NCBI GenBank assembly: GCA_963971405.1
Contig: OZ020489.1
Coordinates: 33,389,047-33,453,046 of the forward strand
Reading direction: 5' to 3'
Origin: Psococerastis gibbosa
Taxonomy: Eukaryota > Arthropoda > Insecta > Psocodea > Psocidae
Length of the DNA stretch: 64,000 bases
Below are positions 32,802-44,466 of this stretch, piece by piece; the stretch's first letter is position 1, and every line of letters begins with the position of its first letter. A model generated the notes under the pieces. It was not told the DNA's origin. It made no database searches and saw nothing but the letters and a program-made list of their open reading frames with translations. The position numbers and the translations under genes are program-made.

Positions 32802-33674
32802 GTAATAAAATCGCCTTTAATGAAAGAAAAAAACATTTTCGCCTTGAATATTAAAGCCAAAGGCACTCTCTTACAATTAACTGCTTAAAAGAGTATTGTG
32901 GTAATAACCCGTAATATTCTCATTCACACCGCCATTCCAAGTCATTCACTCAGTCACTTAATCACCCGCTCAAACTCATACTTAGGGGCTGCACTACAGT
33001 CACTCACCCGCTAAGTATTGTTCGATGCCTGAAGGTCAATTAGGCATTTCAAGTATTTTCTTGAATATGTTTATTGATGTAGAAACACGTACTGTATTTC
33101 AAGTTTTGTCTTTATTACTGAATTAAGGTTTGAGCACCATAGATGAGTTTGAGTCAATTTCTGTCATAGACAGTCTGCCGGAGTCATTAATAGCTAAGAT
33201 ATTCGGGGGAGGATGGGAAAGGGGGGAGGGGGGCTGGATCAATCCACTCATGAGAGAAAGCAATGCGAGGAATGCGGCTTTAGAGCAAGACGGGAGCTGG
33301 AGAGGAAACCATGGAGTGTGGAGTTGCTGATCAATGGCGCTGAATGGAGTCAGAAATTGCTTACGCTGCTCATTGAGTCATTAACAGACATTGGTTCTTT
33401 CATTGTCAATCCGACACTTGAACCTTCTACTCTCGTCCTTTTAAGTTTTAAGACAGTTGACTATCTCTCAGTCACGAATTTTAATTAATATTTGTCTTAG
33501 AAGTAGCGATCAGCTGTTTTTAAAGTAATGTTATCAAATGAATTAATTTTGCAGTTGGATTAGTACCTACTTCTTCGTAGTGTATCAGGTATTATTAATT
33601 ATTTGGGCGTCAATTAACGTAAAATATTGAAATTCAAATGGTAAATATTAATTTTATAGTACCTACTAGTGGTA
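32802..33674. other. Unassigned stretch
   Basis: No recognised gene or repeat. The purine-rich part near 33205-33330 is open in two frames without a known domain. Confidence 0.4.
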
Positions 33675-33849
33675 CTGCAGCCTGCTCGAGGCGATTATAA
33701 TACCGGTATTTATTTAATCCCCTGGTATTAAAAATGTAAACAAGATAATTTTATAATGGAAAGTGCTATTCAAAATTTGTTTGTTTACAGTTATAATCCT
33801 AGGGTATTTATTTAACACCGGTATTATAATCGCCTCGATCAGGCTGCAG
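33675..33849. mobile_element. Palindromic MITE, intact 175-bp copy
   Basis: The ends CTGCAGCCTGCTCGAGGCGA and TCGCCTCGATCAGGCTGCAG are inverted partners with one difference, and complementarity continues through TTATAATACCGGT. It is flanked by GTA on both sides, a possible 3-bp target duplication, though this could be chance. The centre contains AACAAGATAATTTTATAATG and AAATTTGTTTGTTTACAG, shared with the copies at 1124, 2586 and 60630. Superfamily not certain. Confidence 0.85.
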
Positions 33850-33935
33850 GTAGTACAATAGTACTAAGAAGTACTAGTTATATTGCAATTCTGGGTATAT
33901 TGGTAATCTGGGTATATTCAGGTAATGCACTAGAC

Positions 33936-34220
33936 CAGGGGTTCCCAGACTATGGTCCATGAACCACCGGTGGTCCACAGACATATATCAAGTGGTCCAC
34001 GGACCAAAGTAAGAAATAAGAAAATAAATTAGCTGAGATATTGGAAATTTGAAGTTGACACTGAACTATAAAATCTAACCGATACCAGTCCTAAACATTT
34101 AATAAAATATTAGCATGTAATTGTAGGCACAAATCATCCTAGATTTGACGATTTTCCAGTCCACTGAAAATCATAAAATAATCTAGTGGTCCACGGACAA
34201 AAAAGGGTTGGGAACCCCTG
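33936..34220. mobile_element. hAT-type MITE, CAGGGGTTCCCA ends
   Basis: The ends CAGGGGTTCCCAGAC and GGTTGGGAACCCCTG share a 12-bp perfect inverted repeat. Internal GGTCCACGGAC words repeat near each end. The flanks CACTAGAC and TACTGGAC agree at six of eight positions, as expected of an older insertion. The CAGGGGTTCCC end is a well-known hAT/Charlie-like terminus. Confidence 0.85.
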
Positions 34221-34228
34221 TACTGGAC

Positions 34229-35008
34229 TATTAGTCAAAGCCCATTTTCAGAAAAAAACGTCCTTAAAAGTTGCAAGTAGAAAAGAAAAAGAAAGAAAAT
34301 TGTCGTTATTGTCCATATGGGCGAATTTTGGACCTTTTATTTTTTATTTAAAATATAAAAGATGCGAATAGCAAGTCAAGTAACAAAAAATTCCCTTCTT
34401 CTTACCTTATACCGGTACTACGTATAACTAGGAAAGCAATAATTAATTTAGTTTTTTAGAATAGTTGTGGTATCGTACTGAAAGTTTATACTAGCATATC
34501 ATGTCATTAACGTAATTTATAGTCATAGGTCTATATCTATGATGTAAATGAAGAGCTGAATTTCTATGCTAATGAAAATTAATACATGCATTCGTTGGGT
34601 GATTCAACATGTCGAATGGAGCTATTAATGGCCCGATAGTTAATCGGAACAGAACTGGTGATTAACGTCCACCTAATTCTAATTGAAATTCTGATTTTGA
34701 ACATGTACCTGCTGTATACGTGGTGGTACTCTAAAAGGATGGGACAGGGCAATTTAGTAGAACCACACCTCTTTTGCAATTGTACATAAATAAACCACTG
34801 CAATACTTAATTAAACAGCATAGGGAATTTAAATCGTTGTAAAAACAATATATTAAACTGAATCATTAAACTGTCATATTTATTTCGTTGAAATTAGTTA
34901 GGTAAACGAATATAGGCTGAGAGAAAAACAGAGTACCATAGCATACCACATTTGACAAGTGGGAAGAGTTCCCATCTACTTTAGTATTATTTAATTAAAC
35001 TACCTCAA
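34229..35008. other. Unassigned stretch
   Basis: No supported gene or repeat between the hAT MITE and the LINE insertion. Confidence 0.4.
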
Positions 35009-35018
35009 GGTTAATTCA

Positions 35019-35731
35019 GAAAACAACCGCACAACTCTTTACCTTGTCAACAAAAGCAAACAGATTCAACGTAAAATACAAGGGGGTGGACCTTCAACAA
35101 ACATCACTCTCCAAATATCTTGGCGTGACCTTGGACTCGAGACTCTCATACAACAGTCACATAACATCTACTGCTGAAAAGGCACAGAAACGTAATAACC
35201 TTTTGAAGCGGCTGACAACAACGAAATGGGGGGCAACGCAGGATGTCTTGAGTACAGCTTATAAGACCTACGTACGCCCAGTCATGGAATATGCAAGTGA
35301 AGTTGTGTCGCTGTCATCTGATACCAGTCTAACTAAGTACGACGTTGTACAGAATAACGCCCTACGAACCATTACTGGGGGTGCCACGACCTGCCCTATT
35401 GCGGCAATGCAACTGCAAACCAGTCTAGAACCGCTTGAAGCCAGAAGGGGCAAATGCACTCTTAAATTTTGGGAGAGAGCTAAGAGAGTCGATGGAAAAC
35501 ATTGGGGTAACTACAAAGCGGCAACTCAGAGACTGAAAACCCAAATCACCCCCCTAGACCACGCTGAAGCTCTTCATAGAAAATACCAGATTCCTGTAGC
35601 CAGACCTGCACCCCTGCAAAACTATGCCACGGTCGTCTCAGCCTTACCAAAAGTTAATTTGTGGCTAACGAATCTCTCTACTAATAAACAAGCGACAAGC
35701 GCCATCGAACTAAAAAAAAAGTGCCATCGAA
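35019..35731 (+). pseudogene. Reverse transcriptase thumb and connection region of the I-like LINE
   Basis: The frame reads through STKANRFNVKYKGVDL, then SKYLGVTLDSRLSYNSHI, then AYKTYVRPVMEYASEVV, then NALRTITGGATTCPIAAMQL. These are the post-palm motifs (KYLGV.LD, Y....RP.L.YA, N.ALR...G......) of LINE reverse transcriptases. The catalytic palm with FADD is missing through 5' truncation. A 22-base insertion near 35701-35722 shifts the frame, so the RNase H continues one frame over. No start codon belongs to this piece. Confidence 0.85.
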
Positions 35732-36547
35732 ACAATCCACGAACTCTACCCATCTCAAGACTGGCTGCATGTCTACACTGACGGATCCTACATTCCCGAA
35801 ACAAATGCTGCTGGTGCTGGATCCTTCTGCAAGTTCTTCCAGTTAAGTTCTGCCGTAGGAAAAAACGCAAGCAACTTTGATGGCGAAATGTGTGCAATCA
35901 TCGAAGCGGCTAAGAAGATACAAACCCTCAACGTGACACCAAACAAGGTCGTGTTCCTAATAGACTCTCAGGCTGCCATTCGATCCCTCAGTAGCAACAA
36001 CAGCACGGACTGCCATCGCACTATTCTCTGCCGCAACACCATAGCTAACCTAATCAATGCGAGATGGGATGTTCGACTTCAATGGGTCCCAAGCCACGTC
36101 GGCCTCGATGGCAATGAAAAGGCAGATGAAATGGCAAAAAAAGGAGCAGAATCCGAGCAACCTGAGATCCACCAAACCCTCCAGGCGGCAAGGAATCAAA
36201 TTGACACAATTGTCTCAAAACATTCAAAAAACATCCTCAAGAACCTAAGCACTGGAAAAGTATGGGAAAAGCTTGCGACTCCAGGCCACATCCCAGCTAA
36301 CCTCGAGAGAAGTGAAGCAGTCGCCCGGTTCCGTCTCGAGACTGGCCACGACTACCTGCAGGCACACCTCTGCCGGTTCTTTCGTCGGGGTGACTCAGAT
36401 GTGTGTCCCCTCTGCTCCTCCGGGACCATGGTCGCAAGTCACCTACACACCTGCTCCAGACTCAAGCATCTACCTGCTGATCTAACAAAGAGATACTGGG
36501 AGGCTCGGCGTCAAATGACTCTACTGCCACAGACGGGCGTTGGCTAA
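35732..36547 (+). pseudogene. RNase H domain and zinc knuckle of the I-like LINE
   Basis: In the frame downstream of the 22-base insertion the protein reads IHELYPSQDWLHVYTDGS, with the first catalytic Asp. It continues FDGEMCAIIEAAKKI (Glu), VVFLIDSQAAIRSL (Asp) and WVPSHVGLDGNEKADEMAK (His and last Asp). The D-E-D-H-D set is complete. A CPLC...HLHTC zinc-binding motif follows 65 residues before the stop. RNase H would remove the RNA strand after cDNA synthesis. The domain is intact, but the element cannot act on its own because it lacks the reverse transcriptase core. Confidence 0.88.
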
Positions 36548-36871
36548 ACTAAACTACTAACTACTAACTAAACTAAACTAGGTTAATTCATCTGGGTTTA
36601 AATGGTATGCTATGTAGTTTTTGCGGTAATGCTAGTATAATATCAACGTAACGAACAAGTTAATATATGAAATCGTCTACCTTGTAACTTGTAATATTTT
36701 GAACACATTGCAAATTATAATAACGTAATAAATAATATTATTACTTGGAATATGCAAAGTAGAATATTGGCACCCAAAAATTCGATACTTAAATACTTTT
36801 TATTCAATGTACTAAAGTTATTACAAATTTGGTCTTTTTTTAAATAAAAAAGTTAATTAATCGCATACAAA

Positions 36872-37021
36872 CAATTTAATGAATGTATCCACTTGAACTT
36901 TTCAGTTGCCTCTGTAGGTTAGTCCCCGAGTTGAGTTACGACACGTCTCCGTTTCTCCGAACGCATGGCGTGTACAGACTCGCACAAGTGCAAGCACGTT
37001 CCACCTGGCCATCGAAGTCGA
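36872..37021 (-). mobile_element. SINE-E copy
   Basis: The minus strand starts GACTTCGATGGCCAGGTGG, with TGGCCAGGTGG fitting the A box. It passes GCACTTGTGCGAGTCTGTAC and CGGAGACGTGTCGTAACTC (a weak B-box position) and ends CATTAAATTGTTTGTATGCG. The copy at 54452-54611 agrees along its length. It is best explained as a tRNA-derived SINE of about 150 bp. Confidence 0.65.
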
Positions 37022-38861
37022 TGTGAAATCTATTCAAGTAGTATTTCATACCTGTACATCATATTATAAGGTATTTTTAATAGTTTCTGTTAAAGTTTTT
37101 CCATGAACTTTACTGGCGGGAATTTTTAGTCCACATTAACAGCACTCGCCTCTCCCAGCAGTGGGAGCCTCGCCTCCGAGTCGTTTAGTACAACTAGTAG
37201 ATAGTACGATAAAACAGTATCTTAAGCCTTCTGATAAGCACACTCGATCCTATGATCCATTGCAAGATATAGAAGCTTACATACTATATAAAACTGTACA
37301 AACTATATAATGTAATGAATACAGTGTTTAATTTCTTAGAATTCCAGGTGTACAATTGGTATCTATAATCAATAAAATTTAAATTAAATCAAAGCATTTC
37401 ATGGGTAGCCAAACATTATTTAGTATTCCTGCAGTGCTCAGTTAACTGGACAATATGACTGGATTACGGATTAAGCTTGGAGACGTAAAAATTGTTTTCC
37501 AGTAATTGAACTTCGCAAAGCACTCTGGCGACCGTGTAGGGGATTATTTTTAAAGTATGGGAAAAGTGCGGGCTATAGGCACTTCCCATTCCAAACGCGT
37601 TTCCAATAGTCCCGACGCTATTTACTGTATGGCGTGTGTTTTAGTATCGCCGCTATTAGATTTTTTTAGTGCCACTTTACATAGCACTTTACGGGCATTT
37701 TTATTAGTACAACCAACGGTTGATTTCTTTGTATTTTCTGATGTTTATCTAGGCTTTTAAGTTTTCTTTTCTAGCATTCTATGTGGTTTGGATACAATGA
37801 CGATGTTACCAGCTGGCGCCATCGCCCATCATGATCCAATGTGCAAAAAGGCTCTAAACCACCCTTTTGCATGGCTTGACTTGTTGTTTGGTTTGTTTCA
37901 AATTGTTTCAGCCTGAGAGCTTATTCACGCCCCCTGCTGGCGTAAATTGAGATTAAAGATCCGCCCCTGGTCTTCGTTATTTCAGGGAGATAGGGGCCAA
38001 CGTAACCGGCGCCTATCTATTAATAAAGCTATTGATGCAAAATTTCAGGATCGCCACAGCTTTAACCCTCGGGGTATCAATGTTTTCCACTGACTGGAAT
38101 AATTTCCAAGTCAATCACGGACGTGGGGTCGATAGCGGGCAATCATTTACGTTGTTTTGAGAGAAACTCCCACTATTATGTCTCTCCCCGCGAGTTTTCC
38201 GATCGGTTCTGAAATTTACGGTATAGTATCTAATTGGAATTTGTACGTTGTTCCAGTAATGAACATGACTTTGATGTTGTATATATGTGCAGATTGATTG
38301 GAAGCTTGGGCCCACTAGGAAGTGAGGAGTGGACATTTGGAATTTCTAGTTTTGGTTGGGTTTAATTGCTTTTGGTGATTTTGGAAGTAGCCCTTAATCA
38401 GTGATTATGTAATAATTTCACCTTATTTTTTAAATTGATATTTTTTTGAAGGGTAACTTGTTAGGGCGGGTTTGTTGAATTTCCATGTGACGTGGTTGAG
38501 AAGTGAGAACTACTATTATTTTTCACCATACGTCATCATCTCGAAAAGAAAATCAACTGACTTTGTCATTTTTCGGACCCCATCGGTAGAAATGCATTAA
38601 TTTGATGTCATATTGAGAAACAAATCTTCTACAACCCTGGGACATTGAAGTTGGACCACCCTGCATTTTTACAGCGTTAATTTTATTGACATTTTTTTTC
38701 ATTAAGTTCTGACTTAATTGGTAACTCAGTCAACTAATCTTATTGTCTTTTGGTCATGGTCTAGGGTGCAGTAAAAACAATAATCTCACCAAACCTAGCC
38801 ACGCCGGGTCCATATTTTGTAGTCTTTGCACCCTGCAATGCGAGTTTCAAAAATAAATGGA
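37022..38861. other. Unassigned stretch
   Basis: No gene or repeat that I can support. Repeated words near 36750-36860 and 37070 faintly match parts of the foldback element at 18594. Confidence 0.4.
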
Positions 38862-38869
38862 GCCACTAG

Positions 38870-39060
38870 CAAGGGCGGATCCAGCCGAAAATATAGGGGG
38901 GGGGGGGGGTCACAAGTTTTTTGAAAGTTTAAAAGGTAATTTTTTTTCGTTGAAAAGTTGAGTTTTTTTTTTTTACTAGGTATCTTATGAATTTACTATG
39001 AATTTGCTCATTTAGGGGGGTCATGACCCCCCAGACCCCCCCCCCGTGGGTCCGCTATTG
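38870..39060. mobile_element. hAT-type MITE, 191 bp
   Basis: The ends CAAGGGCGGATCCA and TGGGTCCGCTATTG are imperfect inverted partners. The flanking 8-bp GCCACTAG is identical at 38862-38869 and 39061-39068. It has a G run after the left end and a C run before the right end. The interior words TTTAAAAGGTAATTTTTT and CATTTAGGGGGGTCATGAC are shared with 55053-55212, so both belong to one family. Confidence 0.92.
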
Positions 39061-39068
39061 GCCACTAG

Positions 39069-40361
39069 AAGCTGACCGTAGATACGAGTATATTGTATTA
39101 GCCAATCTTGGAACACTCCCAAAATCCGTCCGTTTATATATATTTTTTTTAAATTTAATATGTACCTATAAGTTACCGTATAACGATTTGGTTCATTCAA
39201 GTTGTAGAAGACTTTTTCATATACCATATTATATGGGATTTTTAGTTGTTATAACTTGAATCTTTTGTCGGTTAAGAAAAAAAAATGAAGAAGAATTAAA
39301 AATTAAGTGGGAAGAGGAAGAAGGAAGAAGAAATAATTGAATTGAACATGGACATTCGCCTAGCTTGGAACTGTAGAATACGTAACTCGACTACAAAATG
39401 CTACAGCGTTAAAGTTAAGGCATGCTTCGCAACTATTCAAGTATTGTATTGAACTGCTAACCAAGACTTCACATCGAGAACGTCTCCTCCTTTTGCATTT
39501 AAATACAAGCTTCCGAAATTGCTGAAATATTCAGAGATGTCTGCATAATTTGACAGTGGAGTTGCTTTGAACTTCTCGAGAGAAGTGACAGTGAAAAATA
39601 ATTACCGTGTTCTTAAAATTCAAGCGATGTTTTTTCTCCAAACAGAAAATTTCTTACTGCACTGCTAATAAATTACGAAAAGGCGCCGTGGCTCGGCAAC
39701 CCATTCAGGGTCTAGGCCTGAGGGCTGGTAGTTCTCTCATGACTTTTAGTGGCCAGCAACATGTCCGGCAGCCGCGCGTTTTTTATTAAATTATTAATAT
39801 ATTGCCAATTAATATTAATGAACTGTTGAAAAACAGCAGCTTAATATTGTTAGCAAAGATAGTCAATTAGATTGACCTGGCCGATGTAGGCAACCTGGCG
39901 ACCCCAAAGATTAACCGCACCCGCCACAGGGCTGGAAAATCGTGTTCCGCTGTTTCCTCGGCCTCATTGCAGTGCCGACAGCAGACGGTAGTCCTAGATA
40001 TGGAAATTGCGCAATAAAGGCAATGGGAAATAAAAGTGGGATTCCTTGACTAACAAGTATATACAAATACACCATCATCACCTCTCTGTCTAACCCTTTT
40101 TTGTAATTTTTTTTTTTTATTATATATTATTTCATTCATGCATTCATTCATCACACCCGAACACAAAACACAAACACACACACACCACTACACTCACAAT
40201 GTGAAGAATGCCATTGCGGGGTTATTAAAATAATTGTAGAAAAATATATATCCACCCTAAAACGGGCCTAGTCCATAGGGAAATGTTGAATTTTTAAAAC
40301 TGTACTACTGTATTGGGATATTATTAAATTGATTGCTTAATTGATAGTTTGGCTATGTAGC
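39069..40361. other. Unassigned stretch
   Basis: No supported gene. A purine-rich patch lies at 39280-39340 and short CATT-type repeats near 40130-40150. Confidence 0.4.
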
Positions 40362-40580
40362 TATGAAAGCCGGCCGCCATACCAAGTTGAATCCAGCTGG
40401 CCAGAGCAGGTTCAAAGCTGCAGATAACTTGGTCGTGTGCACAGTGCCGGTAGGGAAACATGGTAGGACTTGTCCTGGTCACCTCCGAAGTAATCGTGTG
40501 ACTTCACTGTGTTTCCCAAGTGGTTCGGAATCCACTATAATAAGGAGGTCCACTGTCCTATGGGCTGGCATAGGACAGTC
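40362..40580 (+). repeat. Dispersed repeat B, copy 2 (right part missing)
   Basis: AAGTTGAATCCAGCTGG, AACTTGGTCGTGTGCACAG, GGAAACATGGTAGGAC, AGTGGTTCGGAATCCACTAT and AAGGAGGTCCACTGTC follow the order of repeat B. It breaks off at the GTCCACT region, where a short hairpin (TGTCCTATG with CATAGGACA) replaces the normal sequence. Confidence 0.65.
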
Positions 40581-41794
40581 AAGTCGGGGTCGCTCTATGG
40601 GCCCAAATATGAGGCCTAAGTCGTTATTAACCCGACGAACACTACAACTATGTAGCTATGAACACTTGTGAGAGTTTCCATGGTGACTTCTTGAAAGTTG
40701 GGGAACATTTTAGGGAGAATAATAATTTGATACATTATATAATAGTTTATTATAATAATGATTTATTTACTGTGGTTATAGCTTCTCCCTAAGATAGCTA
40801 TGAACAGACCATAACCGATTACCGATGAAGTAAGGGTACCTATTAGGGCTGGGTGGGCCCAGGACACCTAGAAATTTTTTCCTTTTATGTCGAGTCTCGA
40901 ACGTCAGTCATCCGTTTCATAGGGTAGCTCTCTAGCAAATCATTAGTATACCCGAACGAAAACTCAATGCATTAAATCATGGAAATTATGTTGTGAGGAA
41001 TAGATTGGGTGAATAGATTGCAGTATTGTACGTGTAGCTAAAATTCGAGGAACGGGGAGAAACACCCTACCCCCCCCCCCCATTTTTGTTTCCCGAAAAG
41101 GGGATAACGGTGCAATCGACAAAATTTTCGATACTGATATGAGTTTTTATTGAAATAACAAGTTTGCTGAACATTGCTTTTAGAAATGGTTTTGAGGCCT
41201 GTGTTTGTTATTATACTTCAGTTACAATATAACTACGTTAATTAAATTTATTGGCGATGCTACAGGAGACCCCTGTACCATTCCAGAATATCCTTAGCAC
41301 GAGCAGAAAAGATTAATTAACCACGTGATTTAGTGGCAAATAATCCTAAAATAAGATTAATGAAAGGCATAACTGCGGACTGGGCAAAGTCTATTTCAGT
41401 TAATTTTTCAGGAGAGCCAAAAGCTGTATCTAATTGCACTGTGACTGATTCTAACCCCAATCTTTTAACTAGTTATACGCTGGGCAATGACAGAATTAGC
41501 TTCTGACAATAAATTGTTAGATTTCAACCAGACGAAACCATCGGCACCAAAAACTCAATTTCAGACATTGGTGGCGTTTGCCCAGTTTGCTTCTATACCA
41601 CTGATCAAATGTAAACATCGGGGTTAAAGTAAACCGGTTGCTGGCAATTTGTTGCATAATAAGTTGAATATAAAAACCTTATCATTTCGGGGCTTACAGT
41701 TTACAGAACCAGTTCAAGTGGCCCTGTACATGCTTTTCTATTTATCAATTAGTATACGTACTGTAATAGTTCCCTGGTATTAACCCTAGATTTT
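40581..41794. other. Unassigned stretch
   Basis: A C run near 41070 follows GAGAAACACC, without detectable terminal repeats. No gene supported. Confidence 0.4.
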
Positions 41795-41925
41795 CGATAA
41801 TATCTTCAAAAAATAATTTTTAATTCAAAACCAAAACCAGCTACTTGGGAAAGTAGCTCATTCGGTATTTTTGCTCAATTTAGCACCTAAAACATACTTG
41901 AAGATGCGTTAGAATGGTTCCTCAG
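41795..41925 (-). repeat. Dispersed repeat F, inverted partial copy
   Basis: TTTAGCACCTAAAACATACT and TTCAAAACCAAAACCAG are reverse complements of the repeat F words ATGTTTTAGGTGTTAAAT and TTTGGTTTTGAATAAA. About 130 bases survive. Confidence 0.5.
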
Positions 41926-42308
41926 AAAAAGAATCAAACAACAACTGATAGAAACAACATTATCACATTTCACCTGTACTCATATTACGGTACGTGCTCG
42001 GTACGTGCTCCCCATCATGATGAAAATTACTCACTGAGATAAGCTGCCACTCATCTGTTAATCATATTCTGTCAGTTTTCCTTCATTTTCGTGTTTAGCT
42101 CTGCAAATCTCATGGAAGACATTGGAATATTTTTTCTTTTATTATTTTGGATCTGTCGATTGGATCTATTTTCAGTACATGAGTCTCAGCTCGCATTTTG
42201 ACATGTCCATGCCATAACAGGCGTTTTTTTCCTGAGTTTGAGAGTGATTTCGGCAAACTCAGCTCTGATCTGGTCGTTTGCACTAAGTTCTTCATCTTGA
42301 GTTGCAAT

Positions 42309-42535
42309 CTATTGATTAGTTGGCAGCGAATGTTTTAGTCTTGTTGTGAGGTCCTTTTCTAGTCCTTTGTAGGTGTCCCACCCTAGGTCCTTCATGACAT
42401 CCTCTAGGTACTCCTTCCTCTGCCGTCCTCTTGAGTTGGTGCCTTCAACCATACCCTCAATAATGTTCTTGAGGAGTCCTTTGAGTCTCAGAATAAGCTC
42501 CATCCATTTGCCTCTTCTTGTGGAAATGGTGGCTA
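42309..42535 (-). pseudogene. LINE-G reverse transcriptase C-terminus
   Basis: The minus frame reads ATISTRRGKWMELILR, then LLKNIIEGMVEGTNSRG, then RQRKEYLEDVMKDLGWDTYK. It aligns with the better copy at 59001-59435 (ISTRRARWIGHVLRHDNLV, IIEGTIEGVNRRGRPRKEYL). This IIEG.IEG..RRGRPR tail is widespread in LINE endonuclease-reverse transcriptases. The neighbouring minus frame (42110-42307, RLLWHGHVKMR) may be a scrap of a different LINE. Confidence 0.65.
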
Positions 42536-42539
42536 TAAT

Positions 42540-43655
42540 AGCTATATTTTCGTTTATTTTATGGTTTATTCTATACTAACAACTAACGTATAAACGTAAA
42601 ACAACAAAAGCTCGTGTCTATTGTTTCTTCAAGTTTGGCCTATGTTATTTAATCCTTGCTGACAACCAATTTTTTCCTTTATTATCACTTACATTAAATC
42701 GGATTTTATTCTCAAAAGTTAATTTAGAATAATTAGCACTTATTCCTGTAAAAGTTATTCCAACTATTCTAACCTGGAGTAGCTAAGTTTTGGGTATTAT
42801 GATTGTCAAACTGTTTTGTTTTTTTTAAAGTTGGAAAATTGTTAAGCCAATGTTAAGCACTATTTTTAATATATTTAACAGATTCAATTAAATATTATCA
42901 GGCATACAAGGCATGCATTTTGTAAGAGAAAAAAACAGGCTAAGGGCACCTATGAATGGCATTTCTTTCCTTTCAAGACGTACACATTTATTGCTAAATA
43001 ATACTAAAAAAACTGAAATAGAACTGTCCGTGGGTTAATGGAACGGAATACGGATTAATATCGCCACAGTGAACGTATTAAAATAAAATTAAAATAAGAC
43101 CAAGAGCAATTCGTGGGTCCTATTTATATTTAGAAATGAAAAATAAAAATCAGTTTTTAATCAACCCCCAGAGGGAGTTGTCAGCGAGACCGTCAAACAC
43201 TAACGGGAAATTGAATAAGCAAATGGGTATCAATGATTGATGAGATTCACTCATAATTAATGACAATCCAATAACCTTCCAGCATGCCACAAATTTATGA
43301 AAACGGCTAGCCCGATCCATTTTTGCTTCAAAATCAATGCTTTTAGCTGTAACCCGATAATTAATTATTTTGTATTAGGAAATAAATTATGCAATTCACT
43401 GAAATTTTCTAAATTTAAAATTACGTTTAAATATTGCACGGAGACTTTCCTGCATTGAATATTGTTTGGAAGGATTACTGTAAAATCCATGGGTACTCTA
43501 CGAGGGGTAGTAGCAGGCTGCGAACCTAGCTGTGACACAGAGGATGAAACCTAATATCGCTTTAGATGTATACAAGAGGACCTGAAATTCATGGCTGGCA
43601 CTATACCATTAGCCAATTCTCTATAGAAGTTCCTAATGGAAGCCAGCTACTACTA
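42540..43655. other. Unassigned AT-rich stretch
   Basis: No supported gene or repeat. Confidence 0.4.
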
Positions 43656-43659
43656 TGTA

Positions 43660-43745
43660 TGTTGGTTTCAGTTTCTTAACCGTTACCGACTTCTTTATTC
43701 TTGCGCCTTAGGACCTCGAATCCTGTTTCCGTCCATTTTTCCATT
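43660..43745 (-). pseudogene. LINE-D remnant
   Basis: The minus frame reads approximately EVLRRKNKEV.TVKKLKPTY, which matches VLRRMGTEAEVLLTVKKRKLTYY at 32.7 kb with several changes. Very short, so tentative. Confidence 0.35.
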
Positions 43746-44466
43746 TCTTCAAAAATTTATCACCAAGATCGAGGCATTTGACTCGGTTAACCCGTGTCTA
43801 ATGATCGCACTGTTCCAAACGTAGAAATTGTTGTTCTGACTTTTGAGTTGGCGTAAAGAAAAAGTATACTGAAAGTCGACAACAATTTGCCAAGTTTCTC
43901 TTCCCTGAAATAACTCATTCTCCTCGCGATCAGCTTTACTCTTCTCTCTAAAAAAAGAGGAAACTAAACTTTTGTTGCTTATAACAAATTTCATATTTCC
44001 TTGCTAGAGTTTGCAGACATGGAGGAAATTGAAATAAGCCAGCCACAGCAAGGTTCATCTTTAATCTTCAATTTCAGGGGATTTAAGCTGGGTTCAAACA
44101 TGAGTCTGAATACGCGTTTTCCCCGATTAGCCTGCAGCACAAAATTTGCTTGCATAACCTATAGATGGTACAATTTAACTCACATAATATCTCAATAGGC
44201 GCAAAATATCTTCTGATATTGGTTATTGTTTATTTATTGCACCCAATAGTTTACCTATACTGTACTTAATTTTATGACGAAATAATATTGCTTTCCTATT
44301 TATACGTGATACTGTATAAGGAAAACTTTGTGATGGTCGAAAAAAGGTCCCTATTGTCTAGTTGGTCAGGTCAGCAAGAGAAACCAAATTATAGAATGAT
44401 AGGGACCCTGGGTAAATAACGGGACTAATTTTAAAATATTGCAATATTCTCCTATACTTATTAAGC

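Larger units (their letters stand above)
35019..36580 (+). mobile_element. I-like LINE, 5'-truncated, with target-site duplication
   Basis: The insert carries the end of a reverse transcriptase, an RNase H domain and a zinc knuckle, and closes with a tail of CTAAA/ACTAA repeats. The 10-bp GGTTAATTCA flanks it (35009-35018 and 36581-36590), which fixes both borders. 5' truncation, short 3' repeats and a variable-length duplication are typical of target-primed insertion. The RNase H downstream of the reverse transcriptase points to the I/R1/LOA groups rather than RTE. Confidence 0.9.
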
